DNA of 64,000 nt from Niastella yeongjuensis (GTDB taxonomy: Bacteria; Bacteroidota; Bacteroidia; Chitinophagales; Chitinophagaceae). Below, piece by piece: positions 62,693 to 64,000 of this stretch. The translations under genes and the position numbers were made by a program. The stretch spans positions 62,001 to 126,000 of the forward strand of contig NZ_FOCZ01000016.1 of assembly GCF_900110245.1 (NCBI RefSeq). The letters run 5' to 3'. The notes below the pieces were generated by a model. That model was not told the DNA's origin and did not search any database. It saw only the letters and a list, made by a program, of their open reading frames with translations. Within the stretch, counting starts at the first letter, position 1. Each line of letters begins with the position of its first letter.

Positions 62693-62716
62693 TATCAATT
62701 CATTAAATGCCCTCTT

Positions 62717-63068
62717 ATGATTGATTTGTATAATGACATTTTTGAAAGATGGGTTGCCGCAATAGATGAAATAGATACCATTGCCGGCCACAAGGAAAAG
62801 ATAACAGCGATTAAGTATGCGGGTTCGTTCAGATACGACCGAAAGTGTAAAGAATGATGAGTATGCCAAAAGAAGTTATGTAGAAAAATACCTGCATGCG
62901 GGTGATCGAATAATAAAAGCGGAATGTTTGTCGATTTCCCCGGGCCTGGAGCCGCTTTCTTCTGAAAAAACATATACCTACAATGAACAGGGTGAGTTAA
63001 TGGAAATAAAAATCTTATACTCTACAAGCATTACACAGATAGCGTATGTAAAAACAGAAAATATATAA
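62717..63068 (+). pseudogene. Small hypothetical gene split by a frameshift
   Basis: The first frame starts MIDLYNDIFERWVAAIDEID and stops at a TGA (62855-62857) after 46 codons. The next frame continues at once with protein-like sequence (DEYAKRSYVEKYLHAGDRII and TYTYNEQGELMEIKI) up to the TAA at 63066. Removing one base in the slippery stretch AATGATGAG (62853-62861) restores one frame of about 116 codons (RKCKE then DEYAKRS). It is therefore probably a single gene with a one-base insertion, or a sequencing error. A separate start inside the overlap (62817) is possible but less natural. No family is recognised. Confidence 0.5.
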
Positions 63069-63089
63069 TTTCGTCGTACCTTACTCTCG

Positions 63090-64000
63090 ATGATCTTCCA
63101 TGAATTTCCGAATCTTGACTGGCTAAAAAGCCAGATAGCCCGGGGTTTTACGAACCGGTTGGGCTGGGGCAACCTTCCGCTCGATACCGAAGGATTTCCC
63201 AGTGTGATCATTCATACAAAAGTTCGGGAATGTTTTCGCCCTGAGATCAAAGGGCCGTTTTCATTTTTTCTGAATATAAAAGGAAAGAGTTTGTGCAGTG
63301 TAGAACGGCAGACTACCCACGTTGATGAAGAAAACTATTTTGTAAGTAACCGCGCCCAATTATATACCCTGCAGGTAGAAGAAGGGAATGGCGGGACAGA
63401 AACATTTAATATCCATTTCGGGGAATTCTTCAGCGAATCGGTATTGAATTCGTTGGTTACACCGGCCGATAAGATCCTCGATGCAGGCACTGAAAAACAA
63501 TTGTCGCCTGTTTTATTCTTTAACCAGTTACACCGCCGGGATGCTACTTTCAACCGGCTCATTCAGTCAATCCTGATTACACACAATGAAACCGGCTTTA
63601 ACAAACTGCGGTTTGAAGAACAACTGACTGCCCTGTTAACTTATCATTTGCAGCAACACCATCACATTGCCCAAATTGTAAACAAACTACCGCCTGTTCG
63701 TGCAACTACGCGGGTTGAATTGTACAAACGCCTTTCCCGTGCCATGGATGTGCTTCGTTCGGGGTTTTGTGGGGAGGTAAATCTTGACTTGTTGGCGGCA
63801 GAAGCCTGTTTATCCAAGTACCATTTTTTACGATTGTTCCGTACTGCGTATGGTTTGTCGCCCTATCAATATATACAGTACCTGCGTATTGAAAAAGCCC
63901 GGACTTTACTCACCGATTCCGGTATTTCCATCACAGAGCTGGCCGGTTTGCTGGGTTTTGATAACAGCCAGTCATTCAGCCGGTTGTTTTACCAGAAAAT
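63090..64000 (+). CDS. AraC family transcription regulator, C-terminus cut by window edge
   Basis: 303 codons are visible and the frame is still open at the right edge. The N-terminal part (about 1-200) starts MIFHEFPNLDWLKSQIARGF and is likely the sensing half. The C-terminal part holds the AraC double helix-turn-helix: LDLLAAEACLSKYHFLRLFR, then GLSPYQYIQYLRIEKARTLL, and a second helix pair SITELAGLLGFDNSQSFSRL. Only the last few residues are missing. It starts 22 bp after the frameshifted gene on the same strand. Its target is unknown. Confidence 0.9.
   Translation, partial: MIFHEFPNLDWLKSQIARGFTNRLGWGNLPLDTEGFPSVIIHTKVRECFRPEIKGPFSFFLNIKGKSLCSVERQTTHVDEENYFVSNRAQLYTLQVEEGNGGTETFNIHFGEFFSESVLNSLVTPADKILDAGTEKQLSPVLFFNQLHRRDATFNRLIQSILITHNETGFNKLRFEEQLTALLTYHLQQHHHIAQIVNKLPPVRATTRVELYKRLSRAMDVLRSGFCGEVNLDLLAAEACLSKYHFLRLFRTAYGLSPYQYIQYLRIEKARTLLTDSGISITELAGLLGFDNSQSFSRLFYQK

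Overview
The window looks like a chromosomal segment of a Bacteroidota bacterium, most likely from the order Chitinophagales (Chitinophaga/Niastella-like; the genus is a guess). The evidence is a SusC/SusD pair, two secreted metalloproteases with C-terminal type IX secretion (T9SS) sorting domains, TonB-dependent receptors with carboxypeptidase-like N-terminal domains, a LytS/LytTR two-component pair, paired DUF5977/DUF6443-type RHS proteins and several promoters of the Bacteroidota type (TTTG, about 20 bp, TAnnTTTG). No rRNA, tRNA, CRISPR array, transposase or phage gene was seen.

Regions. (1) 1-1318: the start of a hypothetical gene cut by the left edge, then a gene-poor stretch with a decayed 21-bp tandem repeat. 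(2) 1319-10715: a HAD phosphatase, a tripartite RND efflux operon (TolC-like, permease, adaptor) behind a small membrane protein and a 1-Cys peroxiredoxin, a VOC protein, and an ArsR-type repressor/SRPBCC pair with a clear self-regulated promoter. (3) 10908-19550: SusC/SusD nutrient uptake genes, an unknown 186-residue protein and a secreted M4 metalloprotease. (4) 19563-28278: a five-gene minus-strand operon without signal peptides: an 841-residue amphipathic/acidic protein, a zinc metallopeptidase-like protein, a coiled-coil protein, an unknown 423-residue protein and an L,D-transpeptidase/lytic transglycosylase/esterase fusion. A LuxR-type regulator lies just upstream. This is the best candidate for an undescribed system. 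(5) 28867-37573: two giant secreted RHS-family proteins, the second with a toxin-like variable C-terminus. (6) 37771-48992: an M1 peptidase, an orphan NodU/CmcH-type carbamoyltransferase, an outer-membrane barrel receptor with a secreted partner, a DUF4230 protein, a TPR protein and a GLUG-like lipoprotein. (7) 49164-53600: a LytS-type kinase, a LytTR regulator and a siderophore-type TonB receptor. (8) 53601-64000: small hypotheticals and gene remnants, a Crp/Fnr regulator with a matching palindrome before a flavodoxin-fold reductase, a reprolysin-like T9SS metalloprotease, a secreted adenosine deaminase-like enzyme, a frameshifted small gene, and an AraC regulator cut by the right edge.

Taken together the genes describe a surface-active, scavenging lifestyle: proteins and polymers are degraded outside the cell, products and iron are taken up through TonB-linked channels, toxic compounds are exported, and two large multi-domain systems (RHS proteins and the wall-enzyme operon) could act on other cells. 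The last statement is inference. All functions come from reading the sequence; no database search was run.
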